Source: Karalla daura
Lineage: Eukaryota > Chordata > Actinopteri > Chaetodontiformes > Leiognathidae
Reading direction: 5' to 3'
DNA length: 64,000 nucleotides
NCBI GenBank assembly: GCA_029224185.1
Contig: CM055198.1
Coordinates: 18,834,419-18,898,418 of the forward strand
Made by a program: the position numbers and the translations under genes. Positions 14,501 to 25,989 of this stretch are shown here, piece by piece. The notes under the pieces were generated by a model. That model saw nothing but the letters and a program-made list of their open reading frames with translations. It was not told where the DNA came from and searched no databases. Within the stretch, counting starts at the first letter, position 1; the number at the start of each line of letters is the position of its first letter.

Positions 14501-15996
14501 TCTCCCACTATTTTGAACATGCACAACAACACTTCCCAGGCCCACGTTTGTTTTGTTGGAGACACGGTTGGAAATGGGAGCATTTGTGCGAGGCATACGA
14601 ATGAGATAAAGCCTGGGAGAGGAAGCATGAGAGCTTTCCTTGTAGTTTATTTTAGCTGTGAAATCTGACACGTGGCGGTAAAAATATTCCTGGGGTTTAT
14701 AAATCAAATTTAATTTAGAACCACTGGTGCTCTGAGAATTAGATGCTTTCACTTTGGGCCCAATGGGGGACAGTATCTGTGGTGCGAAAGACATCAGCAG
14801 CACCCCGACGTGGTGGAACGTGGATGAAAAGGTGCTAAAATTAGTCGTGACAAATTGGATAAAACATCAAAAACTGCGTAACACAATTTGTCTGCAGAAT
14901 CCACAGCCAGATTCCCCTTGTATGAGCTGAAATAATTACGCCCGGCCTTTTAAAAGAAGTAAAAAGGGACACGTGCTCCTGATTGACACGCTGGATAAGG
15001 CAGGGATCAACAGTGTCGCCCTGTGGGGCTGGTTGTGGTGTTGGGCTGTTGCAGCCCTGTCCTTATGCTGTTCTCTGAAGTGAGACTTGTGAAGTCAGTT
15101 GTCATCCCTTTACTTTATCAGCGTTAACAGGCTCTCTCATCAACAGTCAAGCTTAAGGCATTAGCAATCAAGCAGGATGCCAAAGACGGTAAAACCACTG
15201 ACAAGTAGCGCCGGCACATTGCTGTTTGTACCCCTCTGTGGTATCTTATAGTTATTATAGCAAAGGATCACTTTTTACTCCTGTCACCACAGGCGTGTTC
15301 TCTCCGAGACTGAAATCAATACCTCTAAATGGGAAATGGAGGATCAGAACATCTTCAACGGCCCCATCGGATGCACTCGAAAACAAGCCGTTATCTCGCA
15401 GATTTCACCTTTACTTTTTGTTGCCGTGATTTACATGACAGGTCTCTGTCTAATTTCGCAGTACATCTCCGAAGCATAGGGCAAGCGGAGAGCATGAAAA
15501 GGTCATGAAAATCCTTGAGCGCTGTTGACAAGTGCCCTTTTCTACCTTTAATTCTTCACACTGATGTGAAATTTCAAAGCAAGAAAAACATGCAAGCCTT
15601 GTTATGGTCGATGGGAAATGTACACGGCCTATAGTTACCTAATATAGGAAAACCGTCTTGTGATCTGTCAAGAAATTACATGGTTCACTCGTGATGCAGC
15701 CTGGTGGCTCAAAAAATATTCTATTATTTCCATTAAAAGGATACAGAGACATGGGCTTCTGACAGTGTTGCCGCAGCCTTTCATCATCCCAGGTGCCATT
15801 ATTTCAGAAAAGCTCCATTTCATTTTGTGATTGATACCTCGCTGGCACCGTCTGCAATCTTGGTTGGACTCTGATTTTTTGCAGCAGGCTCTCATAAAGG
15901 CCACGATGCTATTTATTCATTCAGAGATCTTTATTTTTTCACTCTCTTATTTTCTCCTTGTGTGTCTCCTGCACAGGACCTGGAAACCGATCAACA

Positions 15997-18900
15997 ATGG
16001 AGCGGCTGGTTGTGTGCGTGCTGCTTTGTGCGGCGCTGGTGAAGGGATACAGCTGTCCCGGCCGTTGTATCTGCCAGCACCTCTCTCCAACCCTGACGCT
16101 CCTCTGCGCCAAGACCGGCCTGTTGTTCGTGCCCCCGACCATCGACCGCAAGACGGTGGAGCTGCGGCTCACCGACAACTTCATCACCATCATCCGCAGG
16201 AAAGACTTTTACAACATGACCAGTCTGGTCCACCTCACCTTGTCCCGTAACACCATCAGCCAGATCACCCCCCACGCCTTCGTGGGCCTGCGGGCCCTGC
16301 GGGCACTCCACATGGACGGGAACCGCCTCACCGTGATAAAGACCGACCACTTCAAAGGCCTGGTCAACCTGCGGCACCTCATCCTGGGGAACAACCAGAT
16401 CCACCAGGTGGCCGCCACCTCCTTCGACGAGTTTGTTTCCACCATCGAAGACTTGGACCTGTCCAACAACAACCTGCGCACTCTTCCCTGGGAAGCCATC
16501 GCCAGGATGACCAACATAAACACGCTCACGCTTGACCACAACCTGATCGACCACATCGAGGCGGGGACATTTACGCTGCTTACCAAGCTGGTCCGCCTGG
16601 ATATGACCTCCAACCGACTGCAGAAGCTGCCCCCGGACAGTTTGTTCCAGCACGCACAGGTTCTGTCCGAGGCTAAAGGCTCCAGCTCCTCCACCTTGGC
16701 TGTGAGCTTCGGTGGGAACCCTCTGCACTGTAACTGCGAGCTGCTGTGGCTGCGCAGGCTGACTCGCGAGGACGACCTGGAGACCTGCGCCTCGCCGGAG
16801 CATCTCATGGACAAGTACTTCTGGTCCATCCAGGAGGAGGAGTTCATCTGCGAGCCCCCGCTGATCACCAAGCATCTGTCCACCAAGCCGTTTGTGATGG
16901 AGGGCCAAGGCGTGACTCTGAAATGCAAAGCAGTGGGAGATCCAGACCCGGATATTCACTGGAGGTCGCCAGACGGCAAGCTGGTGCATAACAACTCCCG
17001 CACCATCCTCTATGATAATGGAACCCTTGATATTCTCATCACCACGCTGAAGGACAGCGGGGCGTTTAACTGCGTGGCGTCCAATGCCGCAGGCATCGCC
17101 ACAGCTGCTGTGGAGATCAACATGATCCCCTTACCCTTGTTTGTTAACAACACAGGCCACATGCGCGAGGACCCCGGCCTCTCCGACATCACCACCTCCT
17201 CCAAATCTGGCAACGACACCAAGGGCTACGACAAGCAGGACAGGAGGGTGATGGTCAGCGAGCTGACCTCCTCCTCTGCCGTGATCCGGTGGCCATCCGA
17301 GCGCCACATCCCTGGGATCAGGATGTACCAGATTCAGTACAACAGCACGGCAGATGACACTTTGGTGTACAGGTAAGCCGTGGTGGAGCGGGTGGAGGGG
17401 GTGGAGGTGGAGGAGGGGGGCAGTAGAACTGGGACACGAGGAAAGGTGAGACATCTGGAGCTGCCATCTGCTGAATGACACAGCGGCACGTACAGTCATG
17501 GCAGATTGACACATCCCAAAGAAGCAAAATGATGAAGTATGTCCTGAAATAAGCAGAGACCCCTGTCATGGCATCTGGGGATGAACTGAAGGAGAATATT
17601 TTTTCATAAGTTAAAAGGCTTTGTGCATAAATAGACAGAAAAACACATATTAGTACACTACAATAAACAATTCTCTGTCACGGACTTCTGTATAAAACGG
17701 AGTCGTCCAGCTCTGTAGGGCACTAAAAGGAGCCTTTTCAGCATCATTAAAACATAATATGACAATAAACAATATCATCGGGGCCAAGTACACCACCGCA
17801 TGTATCTGTTTGTATCATTAGCGAGTGTCTGGATTAATTGGTTGAAACAGCAACAGTGTGATTAGATGTGGTTCTCATGATAGGCTCGGTCACTGCAGTG
17901 GAGGAAAGATTCACTTCTTTGCTGTAGGTAAAAGATAGAAACAACCCAGCAGGAAAATGTACCAACGGTATTAAAAGTAAAAGTACTCATTCTGTAGTAA
18001 AACTAGCCTCTGGGACATATAGTCAAATAGGATTTTATGTATATGAAATGGTCACATTTTACTGTATATTTAGCCTATAAGGTGAAAGTCTGAGAACTAT
18101 AATGCTGAATGACATAATATTTCTCTCAAAAATATGATGGAGTAGGAGTATTAAGTATCACGCAATGGCAATGCTTCAAATTTGCAGTAAAATATTGTGC
18201 TCGAGTGATTTTCCATTACGGCTTTAGTAAAAAAAGAGGAATACTGCATAAGCAGGTCATTATACTGTATCGCTGCAGCGATCTGTAAAACGCAGACACA
18301 GACAAAACTGGTGAAAGCAGCTACACCTGTGCTACAATTAAAAATTGCTGCTGCTTTATGCTAATAAGCTTCCCCCCTTTTTTTAAAGGGTTACGCAAAA
18401 AAACATCTGCAGAATTCACTGAAATGTCGATTTCAATCTGAGAATCAGTTTGATGTGTTCCTTATGCAAGATGTGACGCACATGACGCGAATCCGGTAGC
18501 GAGAGTGAGATGGAGCGAGATAATAATAGTGGCCGACTTCCTTCTTTTTTTTTTTTTTTAGGTTTTACCAGATATAATGAGTCGCTCTCCTGTATAATTT
18601 TCTCATCCAGTTTAGGCATGGAGCTGAATGTTGTTTTGTCTTTAGGTGGTACATTATTACCTACAAATGATAACCATCAAAGCCCCCCTTTAGGGAAAAG
18701 GAACAAGCTTCTAATTATATTAACGCCAATGTGGACCTGAAGACAAAGCCTCTGTGCGGGGTATTTAGAGGCCGTGTAATCTCCCAGTTGGCAACCAAAT
18801 GTGACCTTAGGTATTCACACATCAAAATTGCCTTCACATCATGCGTCACTTGTCCTGCAGCCTGCAGCTGTTGCGGCATATTCTTTAGACGGCGAACCTC

Positions 18901-20144
18901 ATCCTCCTCCTTGTTTATCACCTTGCAGTTTATCCTTGCTGCCGTTTCACGCACAAAACCTGGCGGAGCAACTTTTCACCGCCATTTTATAACGCGACGC
19001 GTTCACACATAAGTCAACTTTAATGAATGTTGTGGTTTTTATGTTTGCCCAAAAGACGGAGTGATATTTAATGCCGGAGTGGCGATGGCTCTGTTGTCTT
19101 TTTGTTGTGCGGAACTGACACCTTAGTGTGATTTAATACGCCTCATGCAAATCAGTCAACGTGGGTGTTTCAAGTTCCGATGATTAATCGTCCGCGTCTC
19201 CAGCTCTCCAACGCCGTTTCCTCTCTTTCCTCCCCCTCCGCAGAATGATCCCGTCCACCAGCAAGAACTTCCTGATCAACGACCTGGCGGCCGGCCGGGA
19301 GTACGACCTGTGCGTCCTGGCCGTCTACGACGACGGCATCACGTCGCTGACGGCCACGCGCGTGGTGGGCTGCGTGCAGTTCCACACGGCCAGCGAGGTC
19401 AGCCAGTGCCGCTTCATGCACAGCCAGTTCCTGGGAGGCACCATGATCATCATCATCGGGGGGATCATCGTGGCCTCGGTGCTGGTATTCATCATCATCC
19501 TGATGATCCGCTACAAGGCGTACAGCAGCCCCGAGGGCGCCAAGACCAAGGCGAGCGCCAGCATGCACTCGCAGACCAACGGCAGCCAGCAGCGGCTGCA
19601 GCGCTCCGCCTCCAAGCAGCCGTCCGACGAGGGCCAGCGCGAGGCCACCACCCCCAGCGAGTGCATGGCGCTGGTGCTGAGAGTGGACAACGAGAAGCGC
19701 GAGGACCCCGGCGCCACCACCGCCGTCCTGGAGGTGGAGCTGCCCCCGGCCAGCGCCGACAAGATGAAGAGGAGGACCAGCCTGGACGCCCAGCGCTCCG
19801 GCCCCCCCTCCGAGGACACGCAGACGGACAGCAGCCTGACGGGCTCCACTATGTCCCTGTGTCTCATCGGCCCCAACGCCGGCACCAAGGAGGCCCCCAG
19901 GCTCAAGGACAAGAAAAGCGCCCTGGCCAACATGGGGCTGCTCCCCAACGAGCTGGCACGAACTAGGCACAGATTCTCCTTCGACGGAGGGGATTACTCC
20001 ATTTTTCAGAGTCACAGTTACCCGCGCAGAGCGAGGACGAGGTGGCACAAGTCCACCAACCAGCTCAACATGGAGTCCTCGCCGCTCGCCAACAGGAGAG
20101 TTACGTTCAGCAGCACCGAGTGGATGCTGGAGAGCACGGTCTGA
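15997..20144 (+). CDS. lrfn1: Leucine-rich repeat and FNIII domain protein 1 (SALM2-like synaptic adhesion protein)
   Basis: Type I neuronal membrane protein of the LRFN/SALM family, which organises postsynaptic sites. Coding exons are 15997-17372 and 19244-20144, giving 758 residues (human about 771). ATG 15997 starts a signal peptide and lies just inside an exon opened by a CAG acceptor at 15976. Order: LRRNT from Cys20; LRRs to about 235; LRRCT 241-288 (NPLHCNCELLWLRRL); Ig about 289-375; FNIII about 416-506, split by the intron; TM about 525-548 (GGTMIIIIGGIIVASVLVF); cytoplasmic tail. The tail carries FQSHSYPRRAR and ends STEWMLESTV, a class I PDZ ligand. The start PGRCICQ, the SHSYPRRAR block and the terminus match what I recall of LRFN1. 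LRFN5 resembles the ectodomain but lacks the PDZ ligand. Both exons are very GC-rich, unlike their surroundings. Likely complete; paralogue choice fairly sure. Confidence 0.93.
17373..19243 (+). other. lrfn1 intron inside the FNIII domain
   Basis: The donor follows GTGTACAG (GTAAGCC) and the acceptor is CCCTCCGCAG, in phase 2; the split codon restores Arg of YRMIPSTSK. AT-rich apart from the ends. It contains a dispersed repeat (17895-18215). Nothing else is evident. Confidence 0.85.
17895..18215. repeat. Teleost AGTAAAAGTACT-type dispersed repeat
   Basis: Contains AAAGTAAAAGTACTCATTCT, a TATAAGGTGAAAGTCTGAG block and GCAGTAAAATATTGTGCTCG, words I recall from a common short interspersed element of percomorph fish. 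Borders are approximate. Confidence 0.55.
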
Positions 20145-21140
20145 GCGGGAGCGGCTGAGACAAAGCAAAAAGGCTCGAGCACACGCAGACATACACATGT
20201 AAAAACACAAATGTGTCTACATGCCATACGACACACTCTTTTCTTTTCTTCCTCTCTTTTTTTTGGCGCACAGCGATAAACGATAAACACAAAGCACATT
20301 AAACGTCAACATGCAAACTTTCTGTGAGTTGCTGGAGAAGAACAGTCTCCCTTCATCCTGCCTCCCCATCATACTCCCACAGAGGTTTGTTGGCCATGTC
20401 CTTTCTTTATGCAGCAGTGCCTTATTCTAAAAAAAAAAAAATGTACGAATGGAGGATGCTGCTCACTGTAGTCATAAACCTTCCTCTATCATTGCCTCCC
20501 ACCCTGATGACGGGGGAGCGTTTCTTTGGATTTTTAATTCTTCCCCCCACCGTTTTGTCCCTGACATGCCAAGGGAGTGTGGCGTTTGGATGTGACTGTT
20601 TAATTGTTTTAAAAAACAAAACGAGAAAAAAAAGCTACAAAAAAAAAATCCATCATAACTGTAAAGTGAAACAGCCAGGTATCCTGTTATGTCAATCATG
20701 TTTTGGGTTCTTTCAAGAAAAAAAAAAAAACTTTTGCACAGAAGACACGAGATACAAGGACAAGTATCACCACCAGTCTATACAATAATAATAATAATAA
20801 TAATAATAATGATAATAATGATTAAAAAAGAGAAACAGGATTTTACACGTGCCGATTTCTAATGTTTGCATAGAGAGGAAGGACATGGAAAGCCAAGCGC
20901 GGATTCCTCATTGCCGGTCGGACTGTACGGTGTTAAATAGGTATTGTTCCAGATGTAACTGTATATTAATCGGTTCTGTATCTGGCTGGTCTAGATAAAA
21001 AGACAACAAACAAAAAAGACATATATAAGTATATTAAAACATTGGTGTATGTGTACTAACTATGTAAGTAATGAAGTCATATGTCACATGACTTTTTACA
21101 AAGCATTTGGGTGTTGGCTGCAAGTTTTTACATTAAAAAC
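20145..21140 (+). other. lrfn1 3' UTR (inferred)
   Basis: The sequence after the lrfn1 stop is A/T-rich, with several poly-A runs and an AAT trinucleotide run near 20784-20820. ATTAAA, a variant polyadenylation signal, occurs at 21132-21137; another candidate lies near 21033. The UTR end is inferred only from these hexamers. Confidence 0.4.
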
Positions 21141-21739
21141 CTGTGTCATCACACCTCTCCCTATTTAGTATGTCAAGGTTTGGACCATTTATCCCCTCAT
21201 GAAGGGAATTAAATTTTTTGTGTGGGTTAATCGTGTCCATGGCGTGTGCTTCTTGTGCTTCTTCAGGAGGGAGCTGCAGCAACGTGTGTGTGTATGTGTG
21301 TGTGTGTGTGTGTCCATGACAGAGGGACACATGCATTGACACGATAAATATTTGATTCCCAGGCGCTATTTATAAGGCTTCAGTGGAAGCTCTGAGCAGA
21401 GTGGAGTGTGGGACGAGGAGGGATGTAATAAGTGTTCGTGATGCTGAATTCAAATGAATCCGGCTGTTATTAAGGAGAGTGTGAGATCTGTTGTTCCCAC
21501 AAGGAGGAGACAAAACGCTGTCAAGTGTCCACGGTGCTGACTGCAGACTGCAGAGAGGCTCCTGTAATGACAGCTGAGAACACAGAGCCTCCTGCTTCTT
21601 TTTATGCTCCCTTTGCTCTAAAGCAAACTAGAAACTTGCATTTTCGTACGTGACACTATGAAATAGTTGTGAGCAGCGAGAAGAACGTTTTCAACATTTA
21701 TCAAATCAGTTTTATGACTGGACTTGAATGATTTGCTCA

Positions 21740-21922
21740 TTCATTCATTTTCTCAGAGCACTCTACAGTACTTGCAGGGAGGCAGCTCTGTCCCGTGAGT
21801 ATCTCCTGCCTCTCGCCCTATAAACCGTGGGATAGGCTCCAGAAGGCCCCCCTCCTACCTTCCCTCCCCTGCGCCACCAATGGATGTAAAGCAGGTTCAG
21901 AAAAAGAATGAATGAATAATAA
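21740..21922 (+). repeat. Dispersed teleost repeat, 3' part
   Basis: Shows TCATTCATTCATTTTCTCAG, then CTGCCTCTCGCCCTATAAAC, GGGATAGGCTCCAGAAGG and a terminal (GAAT)n-like tail, the usual 3' end of the repeat family seen at 6585 and 29735. Confidence 0.55.
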
Positions 21923-23284
21923 ATGAGGACATTTTTTACATCGCTGTTTATGTGCCAGCTACAAATGCTTCATGAGGTTCACAAAAATCATAATAACGTG
22001 CTCAACTACAACTATATTATAATGTGTTGTAAATCACTGTTCGTCTATTGCATATAAATGCCTGAACTGGGCAGGCGGGTGGTGTTATGGTGCCATGACT
22101 GAGGGGAGAGATACGATCGGGGGTGTTGGATGAGGGATATTTGTTTGCCGTTGCATAAACCGCCCTCTCCTTCTGATTACAGCTACTTAGGCCACGCTGA
22201 GCTGAGAGGGAGCCGCGTGGACAACAAAGAGATAAAACGTGGAGCAGAGAAAGAGATAAGCCACAACCGGAGGTTTTCAATCCCCTCGAATCTCCTATTT
22301 GCATTCTCAGTGATGGAGAGGATGAAGTCTAAGAACGGGGTCATCCTGTCTCATTCTCCCCCCCCATCCTCCTTGCTCTCCACCAGCTTTCAGGCCCGAA
22401 ACACTCATATGTTACATAGAGTTATAGTCTTTTTTTCTTTTTTTTTTGTTCATTTTTCTGCCAAAAAAAGGCAGAACATCGGGCTTCAAAATGCTCAGCT
22501 GTCAATTTGTGGCATGCACATCTTTCAACCTGTGTCCGTGTCCTCATTAACCAAGTGGAAATGTGCTGCCGAACATTCCTCACAGCGGGCCAAGTATTTC
22601 TGTCTGCTCCTGTCCATAACCATTATTCAACACAAAATCTGCTTAGGCAGGCGGAGGCTCAAGCTTCACCGGGTCTTCGAAATTGGCCAGGGCAGCCAAA
22701 CTAGTGAGCGCGGAGCAAAGTGTGTTGTGTCTCATCAGCAGTTCTGAGTGACTGGGAAAGAAAAAATGTACCTCGACTTTTTTTTTTTTTTTTTTTAGTG
22801 AAGATCCAATTTAATGTTTAATGCATAGTAATGTGTTTGAAAAGTCCAATTTGAGCATGGTTGACGACGACCAAAAAGTCTTATCCATGGCAACTGTGCC
22901 GCCTGCTCTCCAAGATAACAACCCGTCTTCCTCCCATGCCAAAACTCTGATGCTGATGCTAAATTTATATCAGGCTTTTCTGTGATCGATAGATTCTATC
23001 ATAATAACACGTCGGCTGCGGAGAACACCTACAAACCGACTCCAAACTGCAATGTTTTGATCCTGTGTTGCCATAACATCAGTGTTTACACAATGACAAC
23101 TGATTTTTTTTAATATCGCATTTAAATCTCTCTCTTTTAAGTCCCGGCGCTAGTTTGTGTCTGCAAATATTGGCTCTCTGCTGAAAGGAGGGTAAATAAA
23201 GACTTCAGACACGGTTTCTGCAGATTCAACCTGTAACACTCTGAATGCTCATCAAACGTGTGTTATTCGACCCCATAGGATGAG

Positions 23285-23520
23285 TTAGAGCGATGCGGCC
23301 CACTGGAGTCTCAGCAGAAAGCTCCAAGGTTCAAATCCCAATCAGACTGTGTCTGTTTTGTTTTTTTTTCCAGGTACTCAAGTTGTTTCTGACAGTCCCA
23401 AAACCATGCATGTTTACACTGATTGGAAGCTCTAAAATTGTCCTCCATTGCGCTGAACCCTGTGGAGCAGATGGATACAAAGCAGGCAAGATAATACACG
23501 GATGTAGGTTGAAATAGTTA
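23285..23520 (+). repeat. Dispersed teleost repeat, forward orientation
   Basis: Diverged copy with a Pol III B-box-like word GGTTCAAATCCCAATC, then a CAGTCCCAAAACCATGCATG block and TCTAAAATTGTCC. Same family as the copies at 6585 and 29735. Confidence 0.6.
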
Positions 23521-25408
23521 AATAAGATTAAACAGTTTAATAATAGTTCAAATTTGATGACAATCTATAGTATCCATAGGATCATTAGTTTTCATGCTCT
23601 TGGAGCTATGATTCAACAAGATACGGTCTGTATTTTAACAAATTGAAAAAAACATTTTTGGTTAGACATAGGGAAAAGTCAGGGCATAGACTGACAAACA
23701 GGCTCAGATTTTTCACATTATTTCTTTCAACAGGATGTTATTCTGAGCTGCATTCAGTTATAAACCACACACAGTGCTGGTTTTTGCCCTCTTGCATTAT
23801 GCTTATTAACCTTGACAATACGTCTAAAAAACCTCTGTCAATACTGATTTGACCGGCCGAATTTCCTTTGCTTTGTTCCATTTCCAAGATTTGGGCAGTA
23901 GCAGCCAAGCTCAGCTCAGCCCACTCTCTGCTGCTTAGAGAGAACACTTAGCCTATTGACACAGACTCTGCAAAGTGCCTTGGGCTTTTCCAGTACACAC
24001 ATACACAAACAAAATGGTTTATACCAACTTCCTTCAGCATCGGTTTATCTAAAAATACCCAGCTGGCTCAAGTCTTCTTGTTTCCAGGTTAGAAAAACAA
24101 AAAAAAAAACGTGAAATACAACAGTGGTCTGACACGCAGGACGGCACAGAACATGATGTTAATCCGGTCTGAATAGCGCTGCTGACTGGAGTCTGGTGTT
24201 AAATTTGTGTGTTTAGGGCTCTTTCTGGTGTTACTGAAGCTTTCTCTCTGACATTGAAGTCACCCACAGCGCTGCATTACCACAGTAAGAGCTCACTGGG
24301 ACAGACACCTGCTGCTCCTCCGTGTGGAGCTGAACTCTGACGTAGAAGGAGTCAGGGTGCACACTGCAGAGTATTACCCTTTGATCAGCAGTAGCGGCTT
24401 ATTAAAATACATCTCCTGCATCATAATAAGACTGCGTGTTCAGACTGGGACAGGACGGCGGCGAGCTCTTTGATCTGTGACGCCCAGAGGAGAGAAAGCT
24501 GCCCTCTGTTATTCTTTACAAACAGCCTGACAAATCAGAAAAGGAACAGACCACAAACGTACAAGACCCACTCCTTACACCAGGTGTTATTTCCTACCAC
24601 TGAAATATGAATTATATATCAACTTGCCTATTGTAGATGCACACTGCAACCTCATCACATTTGTATGTCTCCATACAAACACACATGAGCATTATTCAAA
24701 CATTACATGGAAAATGTCAGATCTGACACAAATACAGGATCCAGTCCTGGTTCTAAAGCAGATCGAAAATAATAGATCACGTAGTCCTTGATCTTTAAAG
24801 GTGGTCACTACATTGACATTAAAATGCATTTGAACACAGTTGAAAATGATTATGTTCTGTTTTATTTCACACAGGGTTTGAAATAACAGGGTTTGTTCAT
24901 GTCTTTCTGCTTAGTGAGTGCCGCAGGTGTTCTTTCGTTTTGTATGTGTCGTCCTAACACGTTCTGGAGTTTTTAATCATTTCTGGACGACAAGGTTTAT
25001 GGCACACATAAGAAACCGTGTGAAAATTAGCTTCAATTGGTTGGGAAGAAAAACAAAAACTAGGTTATTAATGTTCACCTTGATGTGGGATATAGAAAAA
25101 AAAACATGTCAAAACAGCATAACTTACTGTGGAGCAGTTTTGGTTCAATGAGAACCTCATTTGTAAACCTTAATATCTTTAATGGACCCGAAAATGTGCA
25201 CCATTAATAAAACCCTAACACACTGCACCTTTATGAAGCAGGGAACAAGTAAAAAATAATTCATTTTTTATGCAACTAATAGCTCTGCTATATTGCGGCA
25301 AAGGGCTGAGAGATTTGGGTCTGTGCGTTGTAATACTGAGGTTTGCCACAGAGAAGAGGAATCCAGATCAACTGCTCGATTCACGGAGTTGTCAGCTATG
25401 CTGTACAT

Positions 25409-25496
25409 TCTTGAAGACATTTCATCCGAGAGGCTCTGACATATGTGCTTACAGAACCACAGAGCCCCCTTGGATGAAGGTGAAATGTCTTCAAGG
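25409..25496. repeat. Imperfect palindrome, about 32-37 bp arms
   Basis: The left arm contains CTTGAAGACATTTCA and then TCCGAGAGGCTCTG. The right arm, read in reverse complement, contains CTTGAAGACATTTCA, an extra six bases, then TCCAAGGGGGCTCTG. The arms are separated by about 20 bases. It resembles a dispersed fish repeat motif that I recall often occurring as inverted pairs. The arms create open frames on both strands that I do not regard as genes. Confidence 0.7.
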
Positions 25497-25989
25497 ATCT
25501 TCATTGACTTACAACTCGTTGGACGATGATGGCCTGAACCCCTTTTTCTTCAATAAAACATGATTTAAAAATCAAAAATGCCCCGCATGCAGGTATTAAA
25601 ATGTACAAAACTACAAAAAAGACGTGATTAAAAAGCAAACACACATTCTAACATCACTGTTGGCCAGTTGTTGACCTGGTCCAGTCAGAATTCTCTTCAG
25701 TAACATCAAGTAGAAAATACAGTTGTTGCTGTTTCTCGAGGTGATTAAATCAAAGAGCTGCCAACAGGATGAAGATGCAGCGTGTGCTCCAGAGCTCTGC
25801 GGAGGAGGCTGAGGTATCGCTGCACACAACGCCCAGAGTCTCATCGGAGGAGGTGTGTTGATGTCTTTAAAAAGTACAAGACGGGCTCTGAGGAGGAAAC
25901 GCCTCTGTGAAGTTAAGGCAAACAAAGGAAACGGTTGTAGTTTCCCTGTGTTGTTACCTGAGCTGTTGGTTTGATCATGTCTGCGTGTC

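Larger units (their letters stand above)
21141..25989. other. Intergenic region between lrfn1 and nkapd1
   Basis: No exon can be supported. It holds a repeat 3' end near 21740-21920 (block GGGATAGGCTCCAGAAGG), another repeat copy at 23285-23520, T-rich runs, and an imperfect palindrome near 25409-25496. A 205-codon open frame at 22130-22747 has no recognisable domain and looks like chance. Because lrfn1 and nkapd1 converge, this region must contain the nkapd1 3' UTR; I found no clear polyadenylation signal for it. Confidence 0.5.

Noticed and set aside
15991..16989. 332-codon open frame antisense to lrfn1 exon 1
   Set aside because: Shadow frame of GC-rich coding sequence; low-complexity composition and no recognisable domain.
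15997..20144. Calling this gene lrfn5 or lrfn2
   Set aside because: The LRFN5 ectodomain is similar, but LRFN5 lacks the terminal PDZ ligand; LRFN2 differs at the N-terminus and tail. SHSYPRRAR and STEWMLESTV fit LRFN1.
19170..20210. 346-codon open frame antisense to lrfn1 exon 2
   Set aside because: Shadow of the GC-rich lrfn1 tail exon; Gly/Ala/Leu-rich artefact.
22130..22747. 205-codon plus-strand open frame
   Set aside because: Contains poly-F/T-run translation, no family resemblance, no plausible promoter or polyadenylation context.
23330..23345. tRNA-like B-box (GGTTCAAATCC) as a tRNA gene
   Set aside because: No cloverleaf can be formed; the word belongs to a dispersed repeat also present at 29735.
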